The notes under the pieces: model-generated
The model's input: the letters and a program-made list of their open reading frames with translations, nothing else
What the model was told of the DNA's origin: nothing
Database searches by the model: none
Origin: Opacimonas sp002292215
Lineage (GTDB): Bacteria; Pseudomonadota; Gammaproteobacteria; Enterobacterales; Alteromonadaceae
DNA: 64,000 nt
NCBI GenBank assembly: GCA_943846745.1
Contig: OX044360.1
Span: 2,542,001-2,606,000, forward strand
Reading direction: 5' to 3'
Shown: positions 1 to 8,469 of the stretch, one piece after another
Position numbering within the stretch: the first letter of the stretch is position 1
Layout: the number at the start of each line of letters is the position of its first letter
Program-made: the position numbers and the translations under genes

Positions 1-1397
1 AACAGTTATTTGATATTCGTGCTGTACGTATTATAGCTAAGACCTTACAAGACTGTTATGCAGTTTTAGGCGAAGTTCATGCGACTTATAAGCATATTCC
101 CAACGAGTTTGATGATTATATCGCCACACCCAAACCTAATGGCTATCAGTCTATTCATACGGTCATAAAAGGACCTGAAGGGCGCACAATCGAGATCCAA
201 ATTCGCACCCAAAAAATGCATGATGATGCTGAACTCGGGGTCGCTGCTCATTGGAAATACAAAGAAGAGCACACCAGTAAACTCTCAGCTGCCGAAGAAC
301 GCATTAATTGGTTACGTAAAATTTTAGCGTGGCAAGAAGAAGTTGCCGAATCTGGTGATATTGTCGAAGAGTTCCGTTCGCAAGTCTTTGATGATCGTGT
401 TTATGTGTTTACACCCACGGGTGATGTGATTGATTTGCCGGTGGATTCAACGCCGTTAGATTTTGCGTATTACATCCACTCTAATGTGGGGCATCGCTGT
501 ATCGGGGCTAAAATTGATGGGCGTATTGTGCCATTTACCTACCAGTTACAAAGTGGCGATCAGGTTGAAATTTTAACCGGAAAACAAATGAATCCGTCGC
601 GTGATTGGATGCACCCAGGCTTAGGCTATGTTCACTCGTCGCGTGCGCGCGCCAAGATCCATACTTACTTTAAGAAATTAGACAAAGATCAGCATCTTGC
701 TGCTGGTAAAGACCTCATTGAGCGTGAGCTGGCGAAGCTTAATTTACACCTAAAAGATGTGGCTAAAGCCGTCGAAAAATTCAATATGAAAACCAGTGAT
801 GATCTGATTGCTGCTGTCGGTGCTGGTGATGTTCGGGTCATGTCTTTAGTGCATTTTTTACAACAGTTACTGTGTCCTGAGCCTGAATTAAAGACCCAAG
901 ATGTTATCACCAAAACAAGAATCAAACGCCAAACTAAACAAGGTAATAATAACACCATAGAAGTTGAAGGGGTGGGGCACTTAATGAGCCAGCTGGCGAA
1001 TTGTTGTCAACCTATCCCCGGTGAGCCCATCCTTGGTTATATCACGCAAGGGCGTGGGGTCAGTGTGCATAAAAGTGATTGCGATCAGCTCGCGCATTTA
1101 TTGACGATGCATCCTGAACGGGAAATTGACGTCAATTGGTCGAGCGATATCTCTGTTGGGTTTGCAGCTGAGTTACATTTGAAATGCCATGATCGAACCG
1201 GCATTTTAAAAGACATTACGACGATCCTAGGCAATGACAAAGTGCCAGTGTTGGGGATCAATTCAAATAGTGATACGACGCAAAATACCTGTGAAATTGA
1301 TTTGAAAATCGAAATAAAAGACGTCAATCGATTAGCACAGCTGATCAGTAAATTACGTAAAATCCGTTCAGTCACAGACGTTTATAAGACATCGTGA
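1..1397 (+). CDS. relA: GTP pyrophosphokinase RelA, 3' part
   Basis: The reading frame is already open at base 3, so about 464 C-terminal residues of a protein usually near 740 are present. The window enters in the (p)ppGpp synthetase domain: FDIRAVR and the FDDYIATPKPNGYQSIHT stretch are visible around bases 10-160. A TGS domain follows (about bases 385-600), then a helical part, the NCC...DC zinc-finger motif (about 1000-1085) and a C-terminal ACT domain (about 1160-1390). RelA makes (p)ppGpp on stalled ribosomes during amino-acid starvation; the zinc-finger and ACT parts are its ribosome contacts. Domain content alone also fits SpoT, but the synthetase motifs read closer to E. coli RelA and mazG follows after 25 bases, as in many gammaproteobacteria. 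Confidence 0.95.
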   Translation, partial: QLFDIRAVRIIAKTLQDCYAVLGEVHATYKHIPNEFDDYIATPKPNGYQSIHTVIKGPEGRTIEIQIRTQKMHDDAELGVAAHWKYKEEHTSKLSAAEERINWLRKILAWQEEVAESGDIVEEFRSQVFDDRVYVFTPTGDVIDLPVDSTPLDFAYYIHSNVGHRCIGAKIDGRIVPFTYQLQSGDQVEILTGKQMNPSRDWMHPGLGYVHSSRARAKIHTYFKKLDKDQHLAAGKDLIERELAKLNLHLKDVAKAVEKFNMKTSDDLIAAVGAGDVRVMSLVHFLQQLLCPEPELKTQDVITKTRIKRQTKQGNNNTIEVEGVGHLMSQLANCCQPIPGEPILGYITQGRGVSVHKSDCDQLAHLLTMHPEREIDVNWSSDISVGFAAELHLKCHDRTGILKDITTILGNDKVPVLGINSNSDTTQNTCEIDLKIEIKDVNRLAQLISKLRKIRSVTDVYKTS

Positions 1398-1422
1398 TCG
1401 CTAAAAAAAATATAAGAGTATT

Positions 1423-2256
1423 ATGCAATCACATCAACGCCAACAATTTATCGATTTAACCCAATCTGATCCGGTGACGGCGTTAGTCAAGATAATGCAA
1501 CAACTGCGTGATCCGCACTCAGGCTGTCCGTGGGATATTGGACAAACGATGCAAACCATCATTCCGCATACAATCGAAGAAACGTATGAAGTCGCAGATG
1601 CGATTTACTCTGGAGATCCCCAGCATATAAAAGAAGAGCTTGGTGATTTATTATTTCAAGTGGTGTTTTATGCGCAGTTAGGGCAAGAGCAAGGTTGGTT
1701 TGATTTTGATGATGTCGCTCAAGGCATGTGTAACAAACTCATTCGTCGTCATCCGCATGTTTTTACTGACCAATCGGAGTTAACTGCGCAGCAGGTTGAA
1801 GCTCAATGGGATGCGATAAAACAAACTGAAAAAGCGGGTTTACCCATTCCCACTTCTATTTTAGCTAATATCCCAACGGGTATGACGCCACTCATGCAAG
1901 CGCATAAAATTCAAAAAGCGTGTGCCAAAGTCGGCTTTGATTGGTCTGATATTGCACCTGTTGCGGATAAAGTAAAAGAAGAACTTGCTGAAGTGCAAGC
2001 TGCGATTGCATCAGGCGACCAAGCGCATGTCCAAGAAGAAATTGGAGATCTGTTATTTGCGGTCGTTAATTTAGCGAGGCATGCAGGGGTTAAAAGTGAA
2101 GTGGCTTTGCAACAAGCCAATCGAAAGTTCACTGCACGCTTTATGCAAGTAGAAGCACTCGTCGCGGCTGACCAACACGATATGCAATCGCTCGAACTTG
2201 ATAGTTTAGAAGCGTATTGGCAGCAAGTTAAACGCTCAGAGTCACAACCTAAGTAG
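1423..2256 (+). CDS. mazG: Nucleoside triphosphate pyrophosphohydrolase MazG
   Basis: This 277-residue protein has two MazG domains. The first carries CPWD (residues 35-38), the EExxE metal motif (E52, E53, E56) and EELGD (71-75). The second carries KEELAE followed by EEIGDLLFAVVN. The family hydrolyses NTPs and dNTPs to monophosphates and pyrophosphate; E. coli MazG has also been linked to lowering (p)ppGpp. An AAGAG ribosome binding site lies a few bases before the ATG and the gene sits 25 bases behind relA, so co-transcription is likely. The length is close to the E. coli protein (263). Confidence 0.95.
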   Translation: MQSHQRQQFIDLTQSDPVTALVKIMQQLRDPHSGCPWDIGQTMQTIIPHTIEETYEVADAIYSGDPQHIKEELGDLLFQVVFYAQLGQEQGWFDFDDVAQGMCNKLIRRHPHVFTDQSELTAQQVEAQWDAIKQTEKAGLPIPTSILANIPTGMTPLMQAHKIQKACAKVGFDWSDIAPVADKVKEELAEVQAAIASGDQAHVQEEIGDLLFAVVNLARHAGVKSEVALQQANRKFTARFMQVEALVAADQHDMQSLELDSLEAYWQQVKRSESQPK

Positions 2257-2278
2257 TTAAGTGAAACCATGTAGATAA

Positions 2279-3481
2279 TTAACTAAGCAGCACTGTAGCT
2301 TGTAACCGAGTACGTCCAAAGCGTGACATTTTCTCAAATTCCTCATTTGCAATGGGTAAATATTGACAGTCCATCGGACTTTCACTGCCGTCTTCTTGAA
2401 TGAAATACGGGTCATGCACGAAAATACAATGGGCGTCGTAACCAGACATGACGACCCAATGGGGCGATTTACTTTGATCCATTCGATAAGTGCTAATCAG
2501 AATAAGCGGCAAGGCGCCATCATCAAACGCTGCGGTTAACTCTTTGAGTGACAGCGTGCTATAGGTGACAGGTATGGCTTGTTCAGTGCATTGACGGGTG
2601 AAACTCTCGTGCACCCGTGTAATGACTTCTTTTTTTAAAATATCTCGAACACCATCAACGAACAGCGGATTAGCATCACTAAGGTAAACTTGCGCATCCA
2701 AACCACGTTTTTTAGCCGCTAAGGCCAATCCCATAGGGTGACAGCCGCCGTGCCCCGATGTCATAAAGATCGTTGTGGCTTCGCGCCAAATATCCAATTC
2801 GTCTTCAGGAGTGACAGGGTAATAGGGTTGTAATGCACGCAATGCCATTTGTAATGATGCTGGGCCACAGGTAAAAGGTGTGCCTTGCGCTACCCACGGA
2901 ACAAGTCTCGAAGTATGTGCAGGCGCAGCACCATGTAAACGTTTTTGCATTCTAATAGCATTAGTATGATCCTCATAATAATCATTATATTGACCAAATA
3001 CACGATATCCGAGCTTTTTATACAGCCCAATCGCTTGGCTGTTGGCATCACTGACTTCCAGACGCAAAATACGACGACCACGGCTTATCGCAATGTCTTC
3101 ACAATTGTGGATGAGTGCTTGGCCAACACCTAAATTACGTGCCTGATTGGCGACTGCAATAGAATATAAGCGTGTTAAGCTCGTTCCGTGACGCAGATGC
3201 ATCAATGCATAGCCCAATAACGCGGGTGTGCCATTATCATTACCCGCGGTATGGGTTTCGGCAATAATTAACTCTGAAGCCGAACTGGTAATGGCATGCC
3301 GAAAGCTACGTCTGTTTAAGCGATCACAATTAAATGCCTGAGTCTCTAATTGTAATAATGCCGCTACATCGGCAAGGATCGCAGGACGGATAGTCATTGG
3401 CTGATCCGGCGAAGCTAATGTGCTGTTTGGATCAGGCGTTACACTCAGCGCTGGCTTGTGTGCTTGGGAAATAGTTTTCAT
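2279..3481 (-). CDS. GNAT acetyltransferase / C39-like cysteine peptidase fusion
   Basis: The protein has two domains. Residues about 29-182 are a RimI-like GNAT fold with the acetyl-CoA loop QARNLGVGQAL (113-123) and the AIGLYKKLGY block. Residues about 190-400 are a C39-like papain-fold domain with a plausible triad: Cys205 in FTCGPASLQ, His341 in PHWVV, Asp357 in VHDPY. The gene is divergent from a RimK-family ligase, a pairing I recall as recurrent in proteobacteria. A role in trimming or acetylating a peptide or protein tailed by the ligase is inference; no substrate is visible. The start is uncertain: neither the first Met nor Met29, where GNAT homology begins, has a clear ribosome binding site. 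Confidence 0.85.
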   Translation of the reverse strand: MKTISQAHKPALSVTPDPNSTLASPDQPMTIRPAILADVAALLQLETQAFNCDRLNRRSFRHAITSSASELIIAETHTAGNDNGTPALLGYALMHLRHGTSLTRLYSIAVANQARNLGVGQALIHNCEDIAISRGRRILRLEVSDANSQAIGLYKKLGYRVFGQYNDYYEDHTNAIRMQKRLHGAAPAHTSRLVPWVAQGTPFTCGPASLQMALRALQPYYPVTPEDELDIWREATTIFMTSGHGGCHPMGLALAAKKRGLDAQVYLSDANPLFVDGVRDILKKEVITRVHESFTRQCTEQAIPVTYSTLSLKELTAAFDDGALPLILISTYRMDQSKSPHWVVMSGYDAHCIFVHDPYFIQEDGSESPMDCQYLPIANEEFEKMSRFGRTRLQATVLLS

Positions 3482-3717
3482 AAAATAATGACAGTGATAG
3501 ATGCACTGAGTTTATGCCTAAGTGGGAGTAAAATACACTATTATTTACGCAAAAAATAATTGCTTTTTAGCACATTATTTTGATTGTCAAATACTGCAAA
3601 TAAGCGCAATATCGCAACTACAAGCGTAACTGTTATAGTCGCTCTTTTAGAGCTATATCAGAGCAGTATCAGACCTGTATTAAAACTATATTTCATCAAT
3701 AAGGATAGCATTTACCG

Positions 3718-5208
3718 ATGGCACAAACTTACATTGTCATTGATCAGCCCAAAGATTGGTCTGCTTTTTTCCCAAGTGAGCGTGTAATCACTTTTTCTCA
3801 ATACCTCAACATGACCAATAAACAACAGGGTCGTGTGCGAGTCATTAATTTATGTAAAAGCACTAAGTATTTGTCAGACGGATATTATTGCTCGTTATTG
3901 GCTGAAAGTCGTGGGCATCATGTGATGCCGTCTGTCCGGGTACTTAATGATATTAGTAAAAAAGCATTGTATAAAATGCAAGTAGCACAGTTGTTGCCTA
4001 ATCTGGCTGAACGCTTAGGCACACCAGAGCAACCAACAGAAATCAAATTTCATTGTGTGTTTGGGCATACCCCGCAACCAGAGATGCAAGAATTTGCACG
4101 CAAATTATTTGAAGCATTGCCTTGTCCAGTTTTAGAGGTGACCATCAAGTTTCGAAAAACATGGCAAGTGAGTGATTTAAAAATTGTCTCCCACCATGCA
4201 CTAGATGATGCCTTAGAGACCCTGTTTGCGGAGTCGTTAGAAACGTTCAGTAATAAAGTGTGGAATAAATCTCGCAATATGCGCACGGCAAAGTTCGATT
4301 TAGCCATGTTAGTGAATGAACATGAAGCCATGCCGCCAAGTGACGCACAAGCACTGAAGAAATTCATTCAAGCAGGCAAGCAGTTAGGTATTCAAGTGGA
4401 TATGATCAGCCCTAAAGATATTATGCGTTTACCGGAATACGATGCCTTGTTTATCCGTGAAACCACCAATATTGATCATCATACTTATCAATTTGCGAAA
4501 AAAGCTGAGCAAGAAGGCTTAGTTGTCATGGATGATCCTCAGTCTATTATGCGCTGCACCAATAAAGTGTATTTAGCCGATTTATTTGCGACGCACAAAG
4601 TACCTTGCCCCAAAACTCGAATTGTACATAAGGGTGAAAAACACCTTGAAGACGCATTAGAAGCCTTGATTGATTACCCTATGGTCGTCAAAATTCCGGA
4701 TGGTGCTTTTTCTCGAGGGGTGATTAAGGCCAAAGATCGCGCATCATTGACGGAAAGTTTACACACGTTATTTAAAAAATCGTCACTGTTGTTAGTGCAA
4801 GAATATCTCTATACAGAATTTGATTGGCGGATCGGAATGCTCAATAATAAGCCTATTTATGCCTGTCGATATTTTATGGTAAAAGATCATTGGCAGATTT
4901 ATCAGCATAATGAAAATAGCAGTGATAGTGGCGGTTTTGAAACGATTCCGACATTTGAAGTTCCACGCCGTGTCTTACAAGCAGCGATTGCAGCAACTAA
5001 ACCGATAGGTGATGGATTGTATGGAGTGGATATTAAAGAGATTAATGGTCGTGGCTATGTTATTGAAGTCAATGATAACCCGAGCATAGATCGAGGTGTC
5101 GAAGATAAGTACTTAGGTGATGAATTATATATGTTGATCATGGCTGAATTTTTGCGACGGATGCAAGCACAGCGCAGTTTACATCAATCTAAAGGGTACA
5201 TTGGTTAA
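3718..5208 (+). CDS. RimK-family ATP-grasp ligase with N-terminal RLAN-type domain
   Basis: The product has 496 residues, much longer than E. coli RimK (300). The first about 200 residues resemble the N-terminal domain typical of this long RimK class, and residues about 270-490 are the ATP-grasp fold: the FSRGVIKA nucleotide loop, the acidic DIKEING, and the metal-binding EVNDNPS. ATP-grasp ligases of this group join amino acids to carboxylates through acyl-phosphates; RimK itself adds glutamates to ribosomal protein S6. The substrate here is unknown. AAGGA lies about 10 bases before the ATG. It is divergent from the GNAT/peptidase gene across 236 bases in which I see no other gene. The ligase ends 182 bases before rplM, but I read that as neighbourhood rather than function. 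Confidence 0.88.
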   Translation: MAQTYIVIDQPKDWSAFFPSERVITFSQYLNMTNKQQGRVRVINLCKSTKYLSDGYYCSLLAESRGHHVMPSVRVLNDISKKALYKMQVAQLLPNLAERLGTPEQPTEIKFHCVFGHTPQPEMQEFARKLFEALPCPVLEVTIKFRKTWQVSDLKIVSHHALDDALETLFAESLETFSNKVWNKSRNMRTAKFDLAMLVNEHEAMPPSDAQALKKFIQAGKQLGIQVDMISPKDIMRLPEYDALFIRETTNIDHHTYQFAKKAEQEGLVVMDDPQSIMRCTNKVYLADLFATHKVPCPKTRIVHKGEKHLEDALEALIDYPMVVKIPDGAFSRGVIKAKDRASLTESLHTLFKKSSLLLVQEYLYTEFDWRIGMLNNKPIYACRYFMVKDHWQIYQHNENSSDSGGFETIPTFEVPRRVLQAAIAATKPIGDGLYGVDIKEINGRGYVIEVNDNPSIDRGVEDKYLGDELYMLIMAEFLRRMQAQRSLHQSKGYIG

Positions 5209-5247
5209 TTAATTAACAAAAACACTTTAAATCTTGACCAAATCGCG

Positions 5248-5292
5248 TATAATTTTGCGCCTGCCCAGTTACACCCATCTGTGGGAAGATGG
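5248..5292 (+). promoter_or_regulatory. Candidate rplM promoter -10 and leader hairpin
   Basis: A perfect TATAAT (5248-5253) is followed by the GC-rich discriminator TTTGCGCC, the kind found on stringently controlled ribosomal promoters. A TTGACC lies only 8 bases upstream, too close to be its -35 element, and the hexamer at the normal distance is weak. In the leader, CCATCT (5275-5280) and AGATGG (5287-5292) form a perfect 6-bp hairpin. In E. coli the rplM leader is the target of L13 autoregulation; that this hairpin serves the same purpose is inference. Confidence 0.5.
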
Positions 5293-5390
5293 AAGGATCA
5301 ATAGACTCGAAGGGGTCGACAGTTGATTTGGCGTGTTTTTACATGGTGTAAAAGCATTCGTAACGTTTTAAAATTCGGGTGAATTTAACA

Positions 5391-5819
5391 ATGAAAACTT
5401 TTGTTGCAAAACCAGAAACAGTTCAACATGACTGGTATGTAGTTGACGCTGCAGACAAAACATTAGGTCGCTTAGCGGCTGAAATCGCACTACGTTTACG
5501 TGGTAAACATAAGCCAGAGTATACACCTCACGTGGATACTGGTGACTATATTGTTGTCGTAAATGCAGAAAAAATTACTGTTACTGGTAATAAAGCCAAA
5601 GGTAAAATCTATTACTCACACTCTGGTTACCCAGGTGGCTTAAAAGATACTACATTTGAAAAATTAATTGCTAAGAAGCCAGAAATGGTTTTAGAAAAAG
5701 CAGTTAAAGGCATGTTGCCAAAAGGCCCACTAGGTCGTGCGATGTTCCGTAAACTTAAAGTTTATGCTGGAACTGAACATAACCATGCGGCTCAACAGCC
5801 TCAAGTACTAGACATTTAA
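5391..5819 (+). CDS. rplM: 50S ribosomal protein L13
   Basis: The 142-residue product matches bacterial L13 over its full length: MKTFVAKPE at the start, KTLGRLA, YTPHVDTGDYI, KGMLPKGPLGRAMFRKLKVYAG and the C-terminal AAQQPQVLDI. L13 is an early assembly protein of the large subunit. I chose ATG 5391 because it gives exactly the family N-terminus; an in-frame GTG 12 bases upstream would only add four residues. rpsI follows after 11 bases, the usual rplM-rpsI operon. Confidence 0.98.
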   Translation: MKTFVAKPETVQHDWYVVDAADKTLGRLAAEIALRLRGKHKPEYTPHVDTGDYIVVVNAEKITVTGNKAKGKIYYSHSGYPGGLKDTTFEKLIAKKPEMVLEKAVKGMLPKGPLGRAMFRKLKVYAGTEHNHAAQQPQVLDI

Positions 5820-5830
5820 GGAGCGAGACA

Positions 5831-6223
5831 ATGGCAGATACTCAATATTACGGCACAGGTCGCCGCAAAAGCTCTACCGCTCGTGTTTTCTTACGTCCAG
5901 GTACAGGCAATATAGTAATCAACAAACGTCCAATTGATGTATTCTTTGGTCGTGAAACAGCACGTATGGTTGTTCGTCAACCGTTAGAGCTAGTTGAAAT
6001 GACAGAAAAATTTGACTTATACGTCACCGTAGCCGGTGGTGGTATTTCTGGTCAAGCCGGTGCTATTCGCCACGGTATTACGCGTGCATTGATGGAATTT
6101 GATGAGACTTTACGTCCAGCTCTTCGTCAAGCAGGCTTCGTTACGCGTGATGCGCGTAAAGTTGAGCGTAAGAAAGTCGGTCTACACAAAGCGCGTAAGC
6201 GTCCACAGTTCTCAAAACGTTAA
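5831..6223 (+). CDS. rpsI: 30S ribosomal protein S9
   Basis: The 130-residue protein carries the S9 signatures GTGRRKSSTARVF, GGGISGQAGAIRHGI and the basic C-terminus KARKRPQFSKR, whose terminal SKR tail reaches toward P-site tRNA in the 30S subunit. A strong AAGGAG precedes the ATG, and the gene is second in the rplM-rpsI operon, followed closely by a strong terminator. Confidence 0.98.
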   Translation: MADTQYYGTGRRKSSTARVFLRPGTGNIVINKRPIDVFFGRETARMVVRQPLELVEMTEKFDLYVTVAGGGISGQAGAIRHGITRALMEFDETLRPALRQAGFVTRDARKVERKKVGLHKARKRPQFSKR

Positions 6224-6245
6224 TATTACGTTTACAGTTCTGCAA

Positions 6246-6273
6246 AATGCCACTTCACAGTGGCATTTTTTTT
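6246..6273 (+). terminator. Rho-independent terminator of rplM-rpsI
   Basis: AATGCCACT and AGTGGCATT form a perfect 9-bp stem around the loop TCAC, followed by a run of eight T. It lies 22 bases after the rpsI stop. Confidence 0.92.
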
Positions 6274-6369
6274 GCCTTTTTGTTACTAATTGTGCCTTTA
6301 TCACTACGTTATAAATAAAATATTTGTGATAAATCAATGCAATATTCTATGTAAGGCTATATCATTGCG

Positions 6370-6418
6370 TTACAGAATATCACTGTAAAGCAGATAACCC
6401 AGTAAAGACGAACGTCTT
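6370..6418. promoter_or_regulatory. Two dyads in the petABC upstream region
   Basis: The 297 bases between the rpsI terminator and petA hold no gene. Within them are two dyads: TTACAG-N7-CTGTAA (6370-6388) and AAGACG-AA-CGTCTT (6405-6418). Their spacing suggests protein binding sites for petABC control, but I recognise neither as a known operator, and I could not pick a convincing -35/-10 pair. The petA ribosome binding site is GGAGA about 8 bases before ATG 6571. Confidence 0.35.
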
Positions 6419-6570
6419 AGCCGATTTTAGTAGATAAATGCCATGATAGACTTGTTTTTATTGAGGCTTTTCTTTACCATTTCGCGCAGTAAATTATATT
6501 AGGTTGTATATCTACCCCGTGTAACTCCTTGCACCTGAGTAAGTATCTTCCAAGTTTTGGAGAAAAGTGG

Positions 6571-7191
6571 ATGAGTAATGTATCAGCAGATGCAAATCAA
6601 TCAGCTTCAAATGAACAACCCCAAAGCAGTAATCGCCGTAAATTTTTAACGGTAGCAACTTCTGTTATTGGTGGCGTCGGCGCCGTTGGCGCGGCGATCC
6701 CATTTGTAGCTTCATGGAACCCAAGCGCGAAAGCGAAAGCCGCTGGTGCGGATATTGAGGTTGATATAAGCGGTGTAGCACCGGGTCAGTTGATTCGAGT
6801 GATGTGGCGCTCTAAGCCTGTATGGATTGTGCGTCGTACTCCGGAGTTACTTGCCAGCTTAGAAGGGATTGAAGACCAATTACGTGATCCAAGTTCTGAA
6901 CAAGAACAACAACCTGCTTATGCGCAAAATCGCTATCGTTCGATTAAAGAAGAATACCTAGTATTAGTGGGTATCTGTACGCATTTGGGTTGTTCACCAC
7001 AGCATCTTACTGAAGGTGCATTCGCTGAATACGCAGAAGGCGTGCCAGAAGGATTTTTCTGTCCTTGTCACGGTTCTAAATTCGACATGGCTGGCCGCGT
7101 ATTTCAAGGCGTACCAGCACCATTAAACTTAGTTGTGCCACCATATCAGTTTTTGACTGACACGACTTTGTTAATCGGTTCAGATGCATAA
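6571..7191 (+). CDS. petA: Ubiquinol-cytochrome c reductase Rieske iron-sulfur subunit
   Basis: The 206-residue protein begins with a twin-arginine signal/anchor (R22-R23-K-F-L followed by a hydrophobic stretch) that places the cluster domain in the periplasm. The 2Fe-2S ligands are in CTHLGC (136-141) and CPCHGS (164-169). It passes electrons from ubiquinol to cytochrome c1 in the bc1 complex. I placed the start at ATG 6571, behind GGAGA; an upstream in-frame start would add 14 residues before the twin-arginine region without a ribosome binding site. It is the first gene of petABC. Confidence 0.96.
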   Translation: MSNVSADANQSASNEQPQSSNRRKFLTVATSVIGGVGAVGAAIPFVASWNPSAKAKAAGADIEVDISGVAPGQLIRVMWRSKPVWIVRRTPELLASLEGIEDQLRDPSSEQEQQPAYAQNRYRSIKEEYLVLVGICTHLGCSPQHLTEGAFAEYAEGVPEGFFCPCHGSKFDMAGRVFQGVPAPLNLVVPPYQFLTDTTLLIGSDA

Positions 7192-7203
7192 GGGCACAAT
7201 ATT

Positions 7204-8469
7204 ATGAATGGTTTTTTAAATTGGATTGAACAACGCATCCCTATGATGCGCGTGGCAAATATGCACGCGATTCAATATCCAGCACCGGTCAATATGAATT
7301 TTTGGTATGTGTTTGGCTTTTTAGCCACAATTGTTTTAGTTAATCAGATTGTTACTGGTGTTTGGTTGACGATGAACTTCGAACCTTCAGCAGAACGCGC
7401 GTTCTTTTCTGTTGAATACATCATGCGTGAAATCGACTTCGGTTGGTTGATTCGTTATATGCACTCTACGGGCGCCTCAGCGTTCTTTATCGTTGTTTAT
7501 ATGCATATGTTCCGTGGCATGATTTACGGTTCATACCAGAAGCCTCGTGAGCTATTGTGGGTATTCGGTATGCTGATTTACTTAGCATTAATGGCTGAAG
7601 CCTTTATGGGCTATGTATTACCTTGGGGACAAATGTCTTACTGGGGTGCTCAGGTTATCGTATCGTTATTCAGTGCAATCCCCGTGATTGGTCCTGATTT
7701 AGTGATTTGGATCCAAGGTGACTATGTTATTTCTGGTGCCACACTAAACCGATTCTTTGCTTTACATGTTATTGCGTTGCCATTGGTCATTGTAATTTTA
7801 GTGTTCTTACACATCATTGCTTTGCACGAAGTCGGTTCTAATAACCCTGACGGGATTGCGATTAAACACAAAAAAGGCTCGTTAGCCGAAGAAGACAAAA
7901 CTAAATACAAAATCCATGAATACTATACGGATAAGTATGATATCGCAGATGATGTTGTGCCGTTCTTCCCACACATAGTACTTAAAGATCTTGTTGCCTT
8001 TAGTATTTTCTTAGGTGTCTTTTCTTATATTATGTTCTTTGCGCCAGAAATGGGCGGTTACTTCCTTGAACATCCAAACTTTGAAATTGCAAACCCGTTG
8101 AAAACACCGGAACATATTTTTCCTGTTTGGTATTTCACACCATTTTATGCAATCTTAAAAGCGGTGCCAGATAAGTTGTTTGGTGTATTAGCCATGTTTG
8201 GTGCGATTGCTGCACTATTCGCATTACCTTGGGTTGACCGTGGTAGTGTGCGTTCATGGAGATATCGTAGTGGGCTACATACGTGGAACTTAATTATCTT
8301 TGCGATTGTATTCATTTTCTTAGGTTATTTAGGTGGTACACCTCAAGCTGACTGGAAAATCGTTGCGTCTCAGATTTTAACTGTAATGTACTTTGGGTTC
8401 TTCGGTTTACTATGGATTTATAGTAAAAATGAAACCACTAAGCCTGTACCTGAGAGGATCACTAAATGA
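7204..8469 (+). CDS. petB: Cytochrome b of the bc1 complex
   Basis: At 421 residues this is a full-length cytochrome b with about eight membrane helices. The heme-ligand histidines lie in the helices around HSTGASAFF/YMHMFRG and LHVIALPLV/FLHIIALHE. The Qo-site motif, PEWY in mitochondria, is PVWY here (in IFPVWYFTPFY), the variant I associate with beta- and gammaproteobacteria. It is 12 bases after petA and its stop overlaps the petC start as ATGA, consistent with translational coupling. Confidence 0.97.
   Translation: MNGFLNWIEQRIPMMRVANMHAIQYPAPVNMNFWYVFGFLATIVLVNQIVTGVWLTMNFEPSAERAFFSVEYIMREIDFGWLIRYMHSTGASAFFIVVYMHMFRGMIYGSYQKPRELLWVFGMLIYLALMAEAFMGYVLPWGQMSYWGAQVIVSLFSAIPVIGPDLVIWIQGDYVISGATLNRFFALHVIALPLVIVILVFLHIIALHEVGSNNPDGIAIKHKKGSLAEEDKTKYKIHEYYTDKYDIADDVVPFFPHIVLKDLVAFSIFLGVFSYIMFFAPEMGGYFLEHPNFEIANPLKTPEHIFPVWYFTPFYAILKAVPDKLFGVLAMFGAIAALFALPWVDRGSVRSWRYRSGLHTWNLIIFAIVFIFLGYLGGTPQADWKIVASQILTVMYFGFFGLLWIYSKNETTKPVPERITK

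Noticed and set aside
1911..2270. 119-codon frame antisense to mazG
   Set aside because: A Ser/Cys/Ala-rich product typical of shadows; mazG is certain on the other strand.
3584..3787. 67-codon frame before and overlapping the RimK-like gene, considered as a peptide substrate
   Set aside because: It starts with TTG without a ribosome binding site, runs into the ligase coding sequence in another frame, and its composition looks like AT-rich intergenic DNA.
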